A stretch of DNA of 64,000 nucleotides from Geothrix oryzisoli (lineage in GTDB: Bacteria; Acidobacteriota; Holophagae; Holophagales; Holophagaceae), in NCBI RefSeq assembly GCF_022808865.1, contig NZ_JAKZLB010000002.1, positions 634,019 through 698,018 on the forward strand. Direction: 5' to 3'. The stretch's first letter is position 1; every line of letters starts with the position of its first letter. Positions 45,613 to 54,837 of the stretch are shown in pieces. The position numbers and the translations under genes are program-made. A model generated the notes under the pieces. It worked only from the letters and a program-made list of their open reading frames with translations. It ran no database searches and was not told the DNA's origin.

Positions 45613-46683
45613 TCAGCCCATCCTTGCGTGCTTGGCGAGCCACGTGGGCAGGGACCGCAGGTTGTAGTAGGTGCCCAGGTTGTAGAAGCAGGTGGAGGAG
45701 CAGTGGGGCAGGCAGGCCTCCTTGGCGGCCCGTAGCGCCTCGGGGTTGAAGTCGGGCTTCCAGATGCGGCCCCAGTCGTAGGGGTGCGTGATGAGGTCGA
45801 AGCAGGGCGCGATGGAGCCGTCCGGCTTGATCAGTGCGCCGTTGTGCCCGGCGCGGCAATCCCAGGGTTCGATCCGGCCCCGCAGGCGGTCCTTCATGGC
45901 CCGGAGGTGCTCGGGCGCGTTGACCATGCACCAGCCCTGGTCCTGCTTCTCGATGAGCCAGTCCAGGAGCGCGTCCACCTCCCCGTACTGCTCGGGCCGG
46001 ATGCGGAGGTCGTTGTCGGGGTGGGCGTAGTGCTCGGTGTCCACGGTGGCCTGCGGGTCCTCCAGCAGGTGGTAGTCGGTGCCGATGCCGTTCTGGTGCG
46101 CGATCTCGGTGAGCATCCGCACGTCCCGGAGGTTGGGGCCGCAGATGTTGATGTTGAAGAAGAGGATGTAGCCGTAGGTCTTCTGCTGGGCCACGAGGTA
46201 GCGGAACTGCGGCTCGATGGCCAGGAGCGCCTTCGGCAGGCCCTTCCGGGGCGCCACGCAGTCCACGGCCAGGTTGATGGCGGTGACCCCGGCCCGGCCC
46301 GCCGCATCGATGAAGGACCGGTCCATGAGGTAGCCGTTGGTGGGCAGGTAGACGAAGAACCCGTTCTCGCTGCCGTAGCGGATCACGTCCAGGATGAAGT
46401 CCTTCCGCACCAGGGGCTCGCCGCCCATGATGGCGAGGACCCGGCAGCCCACCGTCTTCAGCCAGTCGATGGAGGAGCGTGCCGTCTCGAGGGGCATGCC
46501 CGGCCGGTGGTTGTCGTACTGGAAGCAGTAGTGGCAATCCACGTTGCACTTCCAGTCGGTGAAGAGGTAGCAGAGCAGGGGCCGGAACTCGTCCGGCCGC
46601 AGCCGCGACCCGACGTAGGGAACGGCCCAGCGCCGGATGGCGCGGGCCCCGTTGAGGCTCCGGTACCGAAGCGTGTCCAGCAT
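45613..46683 (-). CDS. Radical SAM protein with SPASM-like C-terminal cysteines
   Basis: This 356-residue enzyme has CNVDCHYC (Cys46, Cys50, Cys53) for the radical SAM cluster and GGEP at 87-90 for SAM binding. Toward the C-terminus are CRAGHNG, APCFDL and CLPHCSSTC, a pattern that suggests one or two auxiliary iron-sulfur clusters. Relatives range from HpnH-like hopanoid enzymes to peptide-modifying proteins. No hopanoid or precursor-peptide gene is adjacent. It leads a two-gene operon with a B12-type radical SAM gene. Confidence 0.88.
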   Translation of the reverse strand: MLDTLRYRSLNGARAIRRWAVPYVGSRLRPDEFRPLLCYLFTDWKCNVDCHYCFQYDNHRPGMPLETARSSIDWLKTVGCRVLAIMGGEPLVRKDFILDVIRYGSENGFFVYLPTNGYLMDRSFIDAAGRAGVTAINLAVDCVAPRKGLPKALLAIEPQFRYLVAQQKTYGYILFFNINICGPNLRDVRMLTEIAHQNGIGTDYHLLEDPQATVDTEHYAHPDNDLRIRPEQYGEVDALLDWLIEKQDQGWCMVNAPEHLRAMKDRLRGRIEPWDCRAGHNGALIKPDGSIAPCFDLITHPYDWGRIWKPDFNPEALRAAKEACLPHCSSTCFYNLGTYYNLRSLPTWLAKHARMG

Positions 46684-46902
46684 CGCCTCCTCCTTTCACT
46701 TCCGGATCGCCGGGCGATCAGGCCTTGAAAACCGGGAAGACGCCTTGAGCAAGGATCCGTCCACCTTCCAGCGCCAGCCCCTGGGGGCCGGCCGGCGGAT
46801 GCGACGCCCCATGCTAGGCCCATCCCCGGGGGCGGGGGCGGTTTTCTTTCGGGACCTCGGCCGGTCTCCCCGAGCCAAGACGGGAGCCGGGGATTCAGTG
46901 AC

Positions 46903-47047
<145 letters not shown>

Positions 47048-47130
47048 AAGGTCCCCCAGATTACCGTTGGGGGTGGCTTGGCACAAGGCTTCTTGCCCAG
47101 AGCCGCGCCCAGCCTTCAAGATGGAGGCAC

Positions 47131-47220
47131 GGAGGGATGGCCGAGCGGTTTAAGGCAACGGTCTTGAAAACCGTCGTGGGTGTGAGCTCACCGCGAGTTC
47201 GAATCTCGCTCCCTCCGCCA
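47131..47220 (+). tRNA. tRNA-Ser (anticodon UGA)
   Basis: A 90-base tRNA with acceptor stem GGAGGGA paired to TCCCTCC, encoded CCA, anticodon arm ACGGT-CTTGAAA-ACCGT (TGA) and a long variable arm (GTGGGTGTGAGCTCACC). The T-arm holds AGTTCGAATCT. It decodes UCA and related UCN codons. It lies 83 bases from the divergent tRNA-Ser(GCU). Confidence 0.96.
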
Positions 47221-47225
47221 CATCA

Positions 47226-47246
47226 GCGCCCCGCACCGCGGGGCGC
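47226..47246 (+). terminator. Terminator of tRNA-Ser(UGA)
   Basis: GCGCCCCGC at 47226-47234 pairs with GCGGGGCGC at 47238-47246 across an ACC loop, six bases after the CCA end. AATCGTTGCTTT follows. Confidence 0.7.
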
Positions 47247-47345
47247 AATCGTTGCTTTGTGGCGTGGACGTTGTCATTCCGTCAATCCTGGCCGAAATTT
47301 CTGTCTGCACACGTATAGTCGGGGATCAGCGGTGCGGAGGTCGTG

Positions 47346-48866
47346 GTGCGGATGCTGCTTTCCTTGATGATCCCTTCTCTCCTGTGGGCGGCCCAGCCGG
47401 CGGCGCCGGTCCACGACCACTACGACCGCCGCCTGGCGCCTCGCATGGTGCCCCTGCTGTCCGAGGTGATCCGCTTCCCCACGGTCGCCGGGAACACGAG
47501 GGCCTGGACGGACCAGAAGACCTGGCTCCAGACGCTCGCCACGGGCCTGGGCTTTGAGGTACGGGACGCGGGCAAGGTGATGGAGGTGGACCTGCCGGCC
47601 ACGGACGGGCGGGCAGGTGCGCCGGTGCTCGGGCTCCTCGTCCATGGCGACGTGCAGCCTGTGGACGACCACTGGAGCATCCCGCCCTTCTCGGGGACCG
47701 TGAAGGATGGGCAGGTCCTCGGCCGCGGGGCCGCGGACGACAAGGGCCCGATGATCCAGGCCCTCCTGGCCATGAAGGCCCTGAAGGAGGCGGGCCCCGT
47801 CCGGTCCAGCACCATCCGGCTCCTGGTGGGAAGCGACGAGGAGAGCACCAACACCGACATCACGGACTACCTGAAGGCGAACCGGCCGCCGGACTTCAGC
47901 CTCGTGCTCGACTCCGCCTTCCCCGTGGTTGTGGGCGAGAAGGCCTGGAACGCCCTCACCCTCGCAACCCAGCGACCCACCGCTCCCACGGCGGACCGCC
48001 CCTGGGCCGTGGCGGCCCTGGAGGCGGGCCTGGCCACGAGCATCGTCCCCGATCGGGCGGTGATCCGCCTGGCCTCCGAGATCGGAACGGACCCCCTGGC
48101 CGCCCTCCAGGAGCGCCTGGAAGCCCGGCCACTGGCCCCCGGGTGCCGGGCGGCCTTCGGCCTTGCGCCGGAGGGGGCCGGAGCCTCCCTGACCATCACG
48201 GTCCAGGGCAAGGCCGCCCATGGGGGCGTCAACCTGGAGGGGGGCCGCAATGCGCTCGTGGCCCTGGCGCGGCTGCTCGACGGCGAACTGCCGCCGGGCG
48301 GGGCGGATGACCTGCTGGCCTTCGTGCGGCAGGCGGGCCGGGACCTGTACGGGACCGGGCTGGGACTCCCTGAATCCGATCCACTCTGGGGCCGGTGCGC
48401 GGTGAACGTGGCCACCCTCAAGCCGGAGCCAGACGGCAGTCTGAAGCTCACCCTCAACATCCGCGCGACGCCGAGGTGCTACGGACCCGCGCTGGAGGCG
48501 CACCTCCGGCAGGTGGTCTCCGAGTTCGCGGCCGCTCGGCACGCGACCTTCAGCTTCGGGGGCTTCTTCGGGGACATGCCGCTGGGTTTCGACCCCCAGT
48601 CCCGGTTGGTGAAGCGCCTCATGGCCGACTATGCCCGCGCCACCGGAAGGGTGGATCAGCCCGCCATCTCGGGGGGCGGCACCTACGCCAAGCGCATGCC
48701 CCACGCCATCGCCTTCGGCATGTGGTTCCCCGGCAGGCCCTACCCGGGGCACGACGTGGACGAGCAGGTGCCGATCGAGGACCTGCACCGCGGCGTCCAC
48801 GTGCTCATCGAGACCCTCACCGACCTCGCCTGCGGCGAGCCGCTGAAGGAGCCCTTCAAGCCCTGA
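47346..48866 (+). CDS. Secreted M20-family dipeptidase
   Basis: This protein of about 506 residues has a signal peptide ending LLWAA and an M20A metallopeptidase fold like PepV. The zinc-site residues are visible: LLVHGDVQPV, GRGAADDKGP with its Asp, SDEES with the acidic pair, and a late GHDVDEQV His/Asp. A dimerisation lid domain lies between. It likely cleaves dipeptides in the periplasm. The GTG at 47346 sits five bases after GGAGG; a GTG one codon earlier and an ATG two codons later are alternatives. The radC gene converges 3 bases away. Confidence 0.9.
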   Translation: MRMLLSLMIPSLLWAAQPAAPVHDHYDRRLAPRMVPLLSEVIRFPTVAGNTRAWTDQKTWLQTLATGLGFEVRDAGKVMEVDLPATDGRAGAPVLGLLVHGDVQPVDDHWSIPPFSGTVKDGQVLGRGAADDKGPMIQALLAMKALKEAGPVRSSTIRLLVGSDEESTNTDITDYLKANRPPDFSLVLDSAFPVVVGEKAWNALTLATQRPTAPTADRPWAVAALEAGLATSIVPDRAVIRLASEIGTDPLAALQERLEARPLAPGCRAAFGLAPEGAGASLTITVQGKAAHGGVNLEGGRNALVALARLLDGELPPGGADDLLAFVRQAGRDLYGTGLGLPESDPLWGRCAVNVATLKPEPDGSLKLTLNIRATPRCYGPALEAHLRQVVSEFAAARHATFSFGGFFGDMPLGFDPQSRLVKRLMADYARATGRVDQPAISGGGTYAKRMPHAIAFGMWFPGRPYPGHDVDEQVPIEDLHRGVHVLIETLTDLACGEPLKEPFKP

Positions 48867-48869
48867 TCC

Positions 48870-49550
48870 CTAGCCCCGCTGGTCCCAGCCTTCCGCCGCG
48901 CGGAAGCTGTGGTAGCGCTCGTGGCCGAGGATGAGGTGGTCGGCCAGGGGCACGCCGAGGGATTCGCCGGCGGCCTGGAGGCGGCGGGTGAGCTGGATGT
49001 CTTCGCGGCTGGGGGCGGGGTCGCCGCTGGGGTGGTTGTGGAAGGCCAGGGCGGTGCTGGCGCCGTAGCGCAGGGCCTCGCGGAAGAACTCGCGAGGACT
49101 GATGAGCGTGGCGGTGGCGGTGCCCTGGCTGAGGATGCGCTCGGCCAGCAGGTCGCCCTTGGCGTTGAGGGCCAGCAGGCCGAAGCGCTCCTCGGTCCAG
49201 CCCTGGCAGCGGGGCAGCAGGTAGCTGCCGGCGGCGCGGGGGCTGGTGATGCGGGGACGGTCCGAGCCGCGCTGGGCGCGGCGGGTGAGTTCGAGGGCGG
49301 CCCAGAGCTGGCCCGCCTTGGCGGGGCCGAGGCCGGGCTGCTCCAGCCAGTCGTTCAGTCCCAGGGCCAGGAGGCCTGCCAGACCGCCTGTGCGGCCGAG
49401 CACGGACTGGGCCAGTTCCACGGCACTCTGGCCCCGCAGGCCTGTGCCCCAGAGCAGGGCCAGGAGGTCCGCGTCGGAGAGGGTTTCGCCGTGGCCCGCC
49501 AGGAGGCGCTCCCGGGGGCGCTGGTCCGGGGATAGGTCGAGCATGCGCAT
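48870..49550 (-). CDS. radC: RadC family JAB/MPN-domain protein
   Basis: This 226-residue protein has a helix-hairpin-helix region (about 60-85, GLNDWLEQPGLGPAKAGQL) and a C-terminal JAMM metal site HNHPSGDPAPSREDI. RadC-type proteins were once linked to DNA repair, but their real role remains unclear. The ATG at 49550 is used because it overlaps the stop of the upstream pilin gene (TGATG), implying coupling. A longer upstream frame would run into that gene. Confidence 0.93.
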   Translation of the reverse strand: MRMLDLSPDQRPRERLLAGHGETLSDADLLALLWGTGLRGQSAVELAQSVLGRTGGLAGLLALGLNDWLEQPGLGPAKAGQLWAALELTRRAQRGSDRPRITSPRAAGSYLLPRCQGWTEERFGLLALNAKGDLLAERILSQGTATATLISPREFFREALRYGASTALAFHNHPSGDPAPSREDIQLTRRLQAAGESLGVPLADHLILGHERYHSFRAAEGWDQRG

Positions 49551-50053
49551 CAGACCCTCGTCCACTTCTGGCGGTCCCGGTGCCACCGAAGCACCTGGAG
49601 CTTCCCCTGGCCGGAGAGCCTCATGCACAGGGCCTCCCGTCCATCGTTGAGGAACCAGGCGCTGGCCAGGGCCGTATGGCGGGGGGTGACGGTGAGGATG
49701 GGGTGGGCCTCACCGGTGCGGGCGGCGACCGTCGTCTCGTCCATGTCGGGCGGCAGGGGGATCTGGGCGGGCTTGCCCCATTTCACCCGGCGGCTCAGCT
49801 GCACCCGCAGGTGTTCGCCCGCGCCGCTGGCCTGGCCCAGGGCCACGGTGACGTTGGTGCCCCGGGCCCGGGCCAGGCTGAAGGCCTGTTCCAGGCTGCC
49901 GCGGATCTCCTGGTGGGCCATCGAGAGATCGAGGCTGCCCGAATCCCACTGGGTCAAGCAGACCATGGATACGACGGCGGCCACGGCCATGGACACGGTG
50001 AGGTCCAGGAGCGAAGCTCCCTGCTGGGAAGAAGCGCGGCGGCGCTGGAGCAT
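49550..50053 (-). CDS. Type IV pilin-like (GspH/FimT-type) protein
   Basis: This 167-residue protein has a short basic leader, then QQG-ASLLDLTVSMAVAAVV: a prepilin peptidase site after Gly12 followed by the hydrophobic helix. Position +5 is Asp17 in place of the usual Glu, a rare but conservative swap. The C-terminal part has the strands expected of a minor pilin. It lies between comEA-like and radC genes with tight spacing, so a role in DNA uptake or type II/IV pili is plausible. Confidence 0.82.
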   Translation of the reverse strand: MLQRRRASSQQGASLLDLTVSMAVAAVVSMVCLTQWDSGSLDLSMAHQEIRGSLEQAFSLARARGTNVTVALGQASGAGEHLRVQLSRRVKWGKPAQIPLPPDMDETTVAARTGEAHPILTVTPRHTALASAWFLNDGREALCMRLSGQGKLQVLRWHRDRQKWTRV

Positions 50054-50062
50054 GGCCGCCTC

Positions 50063-50377
50063 CTACCGGGTCGCGGCCGCGGGGCGCGGCAGGGGGGGGA
50101 GCGCCAGGTAGGGCTTGAGCTTGGCGTAGGACTTCTCGCCGATGCCCTTGACGTTCATCAGCTCCTCGGGCCGCTGGAAGCCGCCGTGCTGTTTCCGGAA
50201 GGACACGATGCGCTCGGCGGTCTTCTGGCCGATGCGGGGCAGCTGCATCAGCTCGGTCACCGAGGCCGTGTTGAGGTTCACGGGCCGCTGGGGAGCCCGG
50301 GGGGCGCGGCCGGGTGCGGCGGAGAGGGGAAGGGCCAGGGCGAGCGCCAAGGCGAGGGTGGTGAAGGGGTTGGACAT
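50063..50377 (-). CDS. ComEA-like helix-hairpin-helix protein
   Basis: This 104-residue exported protein has a signal peptide (about 1-21, LSAAPG) and a tandem helix-hairpin-helix DNA-binding domain starting at VNLNTASVTELMQLPRIGQKTAERIV and ending KGIGEKSYAKLKPYL. ComEA binds incoming DNA in the periplasm during transformation. The gene is 9 bases upstream of the minor pilin gene. Competence is plausible, but the domain is also found in other DNA-binding proteins. Confidence 0.88.
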   Translation of the reverse strand: MSNPFTTLALALALALPLSAAPGRAPRAPQRPVNLNTASVTELMQLPRIGQKTAERIVSFRKQHGGFQRPEELMNVKGIGEKSYAKLKPYLALPPLPRPAAATR

Positions 50378-50399
50378 GGTTGCCTCCTTTCAGGCAGGC

Positions 50400-50575
50400 A
50401 TGTCCAATCGAGGGTTGTGCCAGTTTGTAAGTTGCTTATTTGCAGCTGAAAAATAATCTCTGCTAAAAAATTTTGTTAGTAAAACATGACAAGATTGATT
50501 AAATAATCGTCAAATATAATTATTTCTATCTTTATTTTTTGTATCAAAATTTCGAAGCAATTTTGCCAGAAGACA
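50400..50575. other. AT-rich gene-free leader region upstream of ahcY
   Basis: About 175 bases are far richer in A and T than the rest of the window (runs such as CTAAAAAATTTTG, AATATAATTATTTC, TTTATTTTTTG). No gene of credible size lies in 50378-50785. A perfect TATAAT is present. The region ends before the SAH riboswitch. It may be a strong promoter with UP-like sequence, or a foreign insert. Confidence 0.7.
50515..50520 (+). promoter_or_regulatory. Perfect -10 hexamer (TATAAT), possible ahcY promoter
   Basis: TATAAT occurs in the AT-rich patch about 113 bases upstream of the riboswitch. The best -35 candidates are poor (TTGATT at 14 bases; no consensus at 17). In such AT-rich sequence a chance match is not excluded. 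Confidence 0.3.
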
Positions 50576-50632
50576 CGATATGGAGCCGAGGAAAACCATC
50601 CCCGACTTCCTGTCGTCACCGCTATCCTGAGA

Positions 50633-50716
50633 GGGTCCGAGGAGCGCTGCAGGACCCGGCAGATCGGCTGTGCGGGATCTCAGGCTCGGACCCATCCTTT
50701 CTGGAACGGCGCTCGC
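50633..50716 (+). ncRNA. S-adenosylhomocysteine (SAH) riboswitch
   Basis: The conserved core is present: GGTCCGAGGAGCGCTGC at 50634-50650, CAGGCTCGGACC at 50681-50692, and GGCGCTC at 50708-50714. GGTCCGAG pairs with CTCGGACC to form P1, a variable stem lies between, and GCGCTC (50709-50714) pairs with GAGCGC (50642-50647) as the H-type pseudoknot. SAH riboswitches turn on ahcY when SAH builds up, by freeing the ribosome site. The gene downstream is ahcY, which fully agrees. Confidence 0.9.
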
Positions 50717-50785
50717 CTCAACCCTGAACCAGGGTGATGGGGTGGGCCAACCCCCCCTTCGACCTGGCCCTCTGTGGAGGTCCCC

Positions 50786-52183
<1,398 letters not shown>

Positions 52184-52194
52184 ACGATGCCCGC

Positions 52195-52234
52195 TTCAAC
52201 GAACAGGGCGCCGCGAGGCGCCCTGTTCGTTGAA
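52195..52234. terminator. Bidirectional terminator between ahcY and the caspase-like gene
   Basis: An 18-bp perfect stem runs from 52195-52212 to 52217-52234 with a GCGA loop. TTCAA and TTGAA at the ends supply short U tracts in both directions. It lies between two convergent stop codons. Confidence 0.85.
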
Positions 52235-52248
52235 GGAGGGAACCTGGT

Positions 52249-53127
52249 TCAGGTCGGCATCTCCGTGGGCAGCGGCGTCAGGTTGGGAGGCACCTCCACG
52301 GCCTTCATCACGGCGTGGCGGGTGACGGCCTCGCAGTCCAGCTGGGGCGTCTGCGTGAAGTGGGCGGCGCTGAGGTCGGACCGGATCTTCGCCAGCACCT
52401 TGGCCCGGGTGAGGTGGTTGCCGCTGGCCATGGCCTCCCGGCAGAAGTGCCAGGTGAAGGCGCCGTGCCAGTCGCCCTGCATGAAGGCGTCCGCGGCGGT
52501 CTGGCTCTCCTTGCAGGCGGTCCACAGGATGTGGTGCGACAGGCCCTTCTCCAGGAGCTTGAGGTGGCCCGGCCGGGCGCGGCGGTATTCGATGTCGCGG
52601 AAGGCCTCGATGGAAGGCGGCGGCAGGTAGCGGGGCTTGCGGTCCATGAGCAGGTCCGCGGCCCGCAGGCCCGCGCCGCTGTGGGAGGTGTCGAGCAGGA
52701 TCTCGAGGATCACGGTCGGGGGCAGCTGCACGAACAGGTCGTGGAGCTCGTCGTCCACGATGAGGTGATCGCGATCCCACTGGGGACCGCTCTTGGCCAG
52801 GTCATGGGGGCAGAAGGCCTCGTCGGCCCGGTCGAACTCGTCGAGGTTCAGGTCCGGCACCTGCGTTCCGTGGCCGGAGAAGGTGAAGACCAGGTGGTTG
52901 TACCGGCCGGCCAACGCGCCCTCCACCATGCGGCGCAGCTCGCGCATGATGTTGGCCTTGGTGGCGGCCTGATCCGTCAACTGGATGATGTCGGAGTCCT
53001 CGAAGCCCAGCAGGTCCCTGAGCAGCGCGGCCATGTCGTGGGCGTCGTTGACGCACCCGTGGAGGTTGGCTGAAGGGAAGTTCTGGTACTGGTTGATTCC
53101 GACGCAAAGCGCGGTGCGATGCAGCAT
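52249..53127 (-). CDS. Caspase-fold (C14) protein with Ser replacing catalytic Cys
   Basis: This 292-residue protein matches bacterial metacaspases: ALCVGINQYQNF start, HGCVNDAHDM, FTFSGHGTQV with the catalytic His (His86), EFDRADEAFCPHD and VILEILLDTSHSGAG. In active enzymes the last motif is D-x-C-H-S-G; here codon TCC gives Ser148 at the Cys position. So the His-Cys dyad is His-Ser, and proteolysis is unlikely unless Ser acts as nucleophile. The ATG at 53127 follows AGGAGG. No toxin, NTPase or defence gene lies beside it. It may be a binding or regulatory pseudoprotease. Confidence 0.9.
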   Translation of the reverse strand: MLHRTALCVGINQYQNFPSANLHGCVNDAHDMAALLRDLLGFEDSDIIQLTDQAATKANIMRELRRMVEGALAGRYNHLVFTFSGHGTQVPDLNLDEFDRADEAFCPHDLAKSGPQWDRDHLIVDDELHDLFVQLPPTVILEILLDTSHSGAGLRAADLLMDRKPRYLPPPSIEAFRDIEYRRARPGHLKLLEKGLSHHILWTACKESQTAADAFMQGDWHGAFTWHFCREAMASGNHLTRAKVLAKIRSDLSAAHFTQTPQLDCEAVTRHAVMKAVEVPPNLTPLPTEMPT

Positions 53128-53348
53128 GGGAGCCTCCTGGGCGGTGCGCTCTGACTCGGGGCACATGGGGGCGGACGCATCGCCCGCCCCCGGAAAGGGC
53201 AGCAGATCCCGGCAGGATCGGAGGAGGACTGCGGCATTCGGCGCACATCCCGGAGGACTCCACTTCCCACGATAGGCCTGGGGCCCACCGGTTCAAGCAA
53301 GGGCCCCTTTTTCCGTAAGATGGAGGGGACTAGTTGAGGCGGAGTCCC

Positions 53349-53879
53349 ATGAGCGACGACAAGAAAGAACCCTGGCTGAACCTGCTGGCCCTGACCACGG
53401 TGATCCTGGCGGTGTGCGCCACCCTGGCCACCTTCAAGGGCGGCGGCCACTCCACGCGGGCGGTCCTGAGCCAGAGCCAGGCCTCGGACCAGTGGGCCTA
53501 CTACCAGGCCAAGGGCATCAAGGGGAACCTCTACGAGGTCGAGGCCATGCGCCTGCGCCGGGAACTGGAGCTGGCTCCCAGGACCGCCGTGCCCACCCTG
53601 GAGAAGAGCCTTGCCGATGTCGAGAAGAAGGTGGCCAAGTACGAGGGCGAGAAGGCCGAGATCCAGAAGGAGGCCCGCCGCTTCGAGGACGCCAAGGCCG
53701 ACGCCCAGAAGCATGGTGCCGCCTTCGGTCTGGCGGTGATCTTCCTCCAGATCGGCATCCTGCTCTCCTCCATCGCCGCCCTGCTGAAGCAGAAGCCCGT
53801 CTACTACCTGGGCCTGCTGGTGGGCGTGGTGGGGATCGTCTACTTCATCAACGGCTTCTACCTGTTCCTGGCCGCCTGA
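53349..53879 (+). CDS. DUF4337 membrane protein
   Basis: This 176-residue protein has an N-terminal helix (about 10-27), a long coiled-coil segment (about 60-125, rich in Glu, Lys and Ala) and two C-terminal helices (about 125-175). The SQASDQWAYYQAKGIKGNLYEVEAM segment is typical of DUF4337. GGAG precedes the ATG at 53349. The stop overlaps the NUDIX gene start (TGATG). Function is unknown. It is divergent from the caspase-like gene. Confidence 0.88.
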   Translation: MSDDKKEPWLNLLALTTVILAVCATLATFKGGGHSTRAVLSQSQASDQWAYYQAKGIKGNLYEVEAMRLRRELELAPRTAVPTLEKSLADVEKKVAKYEGEKAEIQKEARRFEDAKADAQKHGAAFGLAVIFLQIGILLSSIAALLKQKPVYYLGLLVGVVGIVYFINGFYLFLAA

Positions 53880-54319
53880 TGTGGGCCCTCACCGTCGCGG
53901 CCATCATCGAACGGAACGGCCGCTTCCTCGTGGTCGAGGAGACCGACGGCTCGCCTGAGCGCGTCTTCAACCAGCCCGCGGGCCACGTGGAGCCCGGCGA
54001 GGGCCTCCTCGACGCCGTGCGCCGCGAAGTGCGGGAGGAGACGGGCCTGGGCTTCACGCCGGAGGCGGTGGTGGGCATCTACCAGCTGCGGGCCCGCAAC
54101 GGGAAGGATTACTGCCGCGTCTGCTTCCGGGGCACCGTGCCCGACGGCGCCGAGGCCGCGCCGGAGGATCCGGAGATCCTCGGTTGCCGCTGGCTCTCCC
54201 GGGAGGAGCTGGCCGCCGCGCCCCTGCGCTCCGGGCTCGTCTTGCGCTGCCTGGACGACGCCCTGGCCGGAGCGGCCCATCCCCTGTCCCTGGTGGAGGC
54301 CGTCCGCCGCGAACGCTAG
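53879..54319 (+). CDS. NUDIX hydrolase, NudJ-like
   Basis: This 146-residue enzyme carries the Nudix box as GHVEPGEGLLDAVRREVREETGLGF, complete with the REVREE metal ligands. The FNQPAGH segment before the box and CRWLSREEL after it match NudJ-type phosphatases acting on thiamine pyrimidine or nucleoside di/triphosphates. It starts by a one-base overlap with the DUF4337 stop. Its end overlaps the convergent membrane-protein gene by 4 bases. The substrate is not certain. Confidence 0.92.
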   Translation: MWALTVAAIIERNGRFLVVEETDGSPERVFNQPAGHVEPGEGLLDAVRREVREETGLGFTPEAVVGIYQLRARNGKDYCRVCFRGTVPDGAEAAPEDPEILGCRWLSREELAAAPLRSGLVLRCLDDALAGAAHPLSLVEAVRRER

Positions 54320-54828
54320 CTGGCGGGTGGCGGCGGGCTCGCCACCGGGCGCGTCAGGCGCTTGTGGTACCAGGCCGCCGTCACCAGGGAGGTGAACAGG
54401 CCCGTGATCCAGGTGCCCAGAGCCCCGGCGAAGGCGCTGCCCAGGGGCTTCTGCATGGGCGCCTGGGCCCTTACCACGGCTTCGATCTGCTCGGGGCTGA
54501 GGCCCTGCTGGGCCATGCGGAGCCGGCCCAGGGCCTCGAGTTCCGCGAAGTAGCTGGGGAACACCACCATGGTGAAGAGCAGGCTGCCCACGAAGATGAT
54601 GGCCGAGGCGATGGCGGAGGCCCCCACACCGTTCTGCACTTGGCGCAGGTACCCGTACTCGGGGGCCGACTTGCGCAGCATCAGCACCAGGATGCCGATC
54701 TGCAGGGGGATCACCAGCCAGAAGAGGAAGAAGAGGCCGGGCTGGCGGTACCAGCCCGTGAAGCCCATGACGAAGGTCCAGAGCACCACGAGGATGCCGA
54801 GGATGAGGCCGGTGCGCAGGGCCGCCAT
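54316..54828 (-). CDS. DUF4199-like membrane protein
   Basis: This 170-residue protein has four hydrophobic helices (about 5-25, 30-50, 70-92 and 137-160) and a soluble loop (LGRLRMAQQGLSPEQIEAVVRAQ) between helices 3 and 4, the DUF4199 layout. It follows the SDR gene by 9 bases on the same strand. Function is unknown. Confidence 0.82.
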   Translation of the reverse strand: MAALRTGLILGILVVLWTFVMGFTGWYRQPGLFFLFWLVIPLQIGILVLMLRKSAPEYGYLRQVQNGVGASAIASAIIFVGSLLFTMVVFPSYFAELEALGRLRMAQQGLSPEQIEAVVRAQAPMQKPLGSAFAGALGTWITGLFTSLVTAAWYHKRLTRPVASPPPPAS

Positions 54829-54837
54829 GGAAGACTC

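Noticed and set aside
44344-46683. Hopanoid cluster (HpnH/HpnP-like)
   Set aside because: No squalene-hopene cyclase or other hpn gene lies nearby, and the motifs seen are common to many radical SAM groups.
52249-53879. Caspase-based antiphage or death module
   Set aside because: Catalytic Cys is missing and the neighbours (ahcY, DUF4337, NUDIX) do not form a known defence set.
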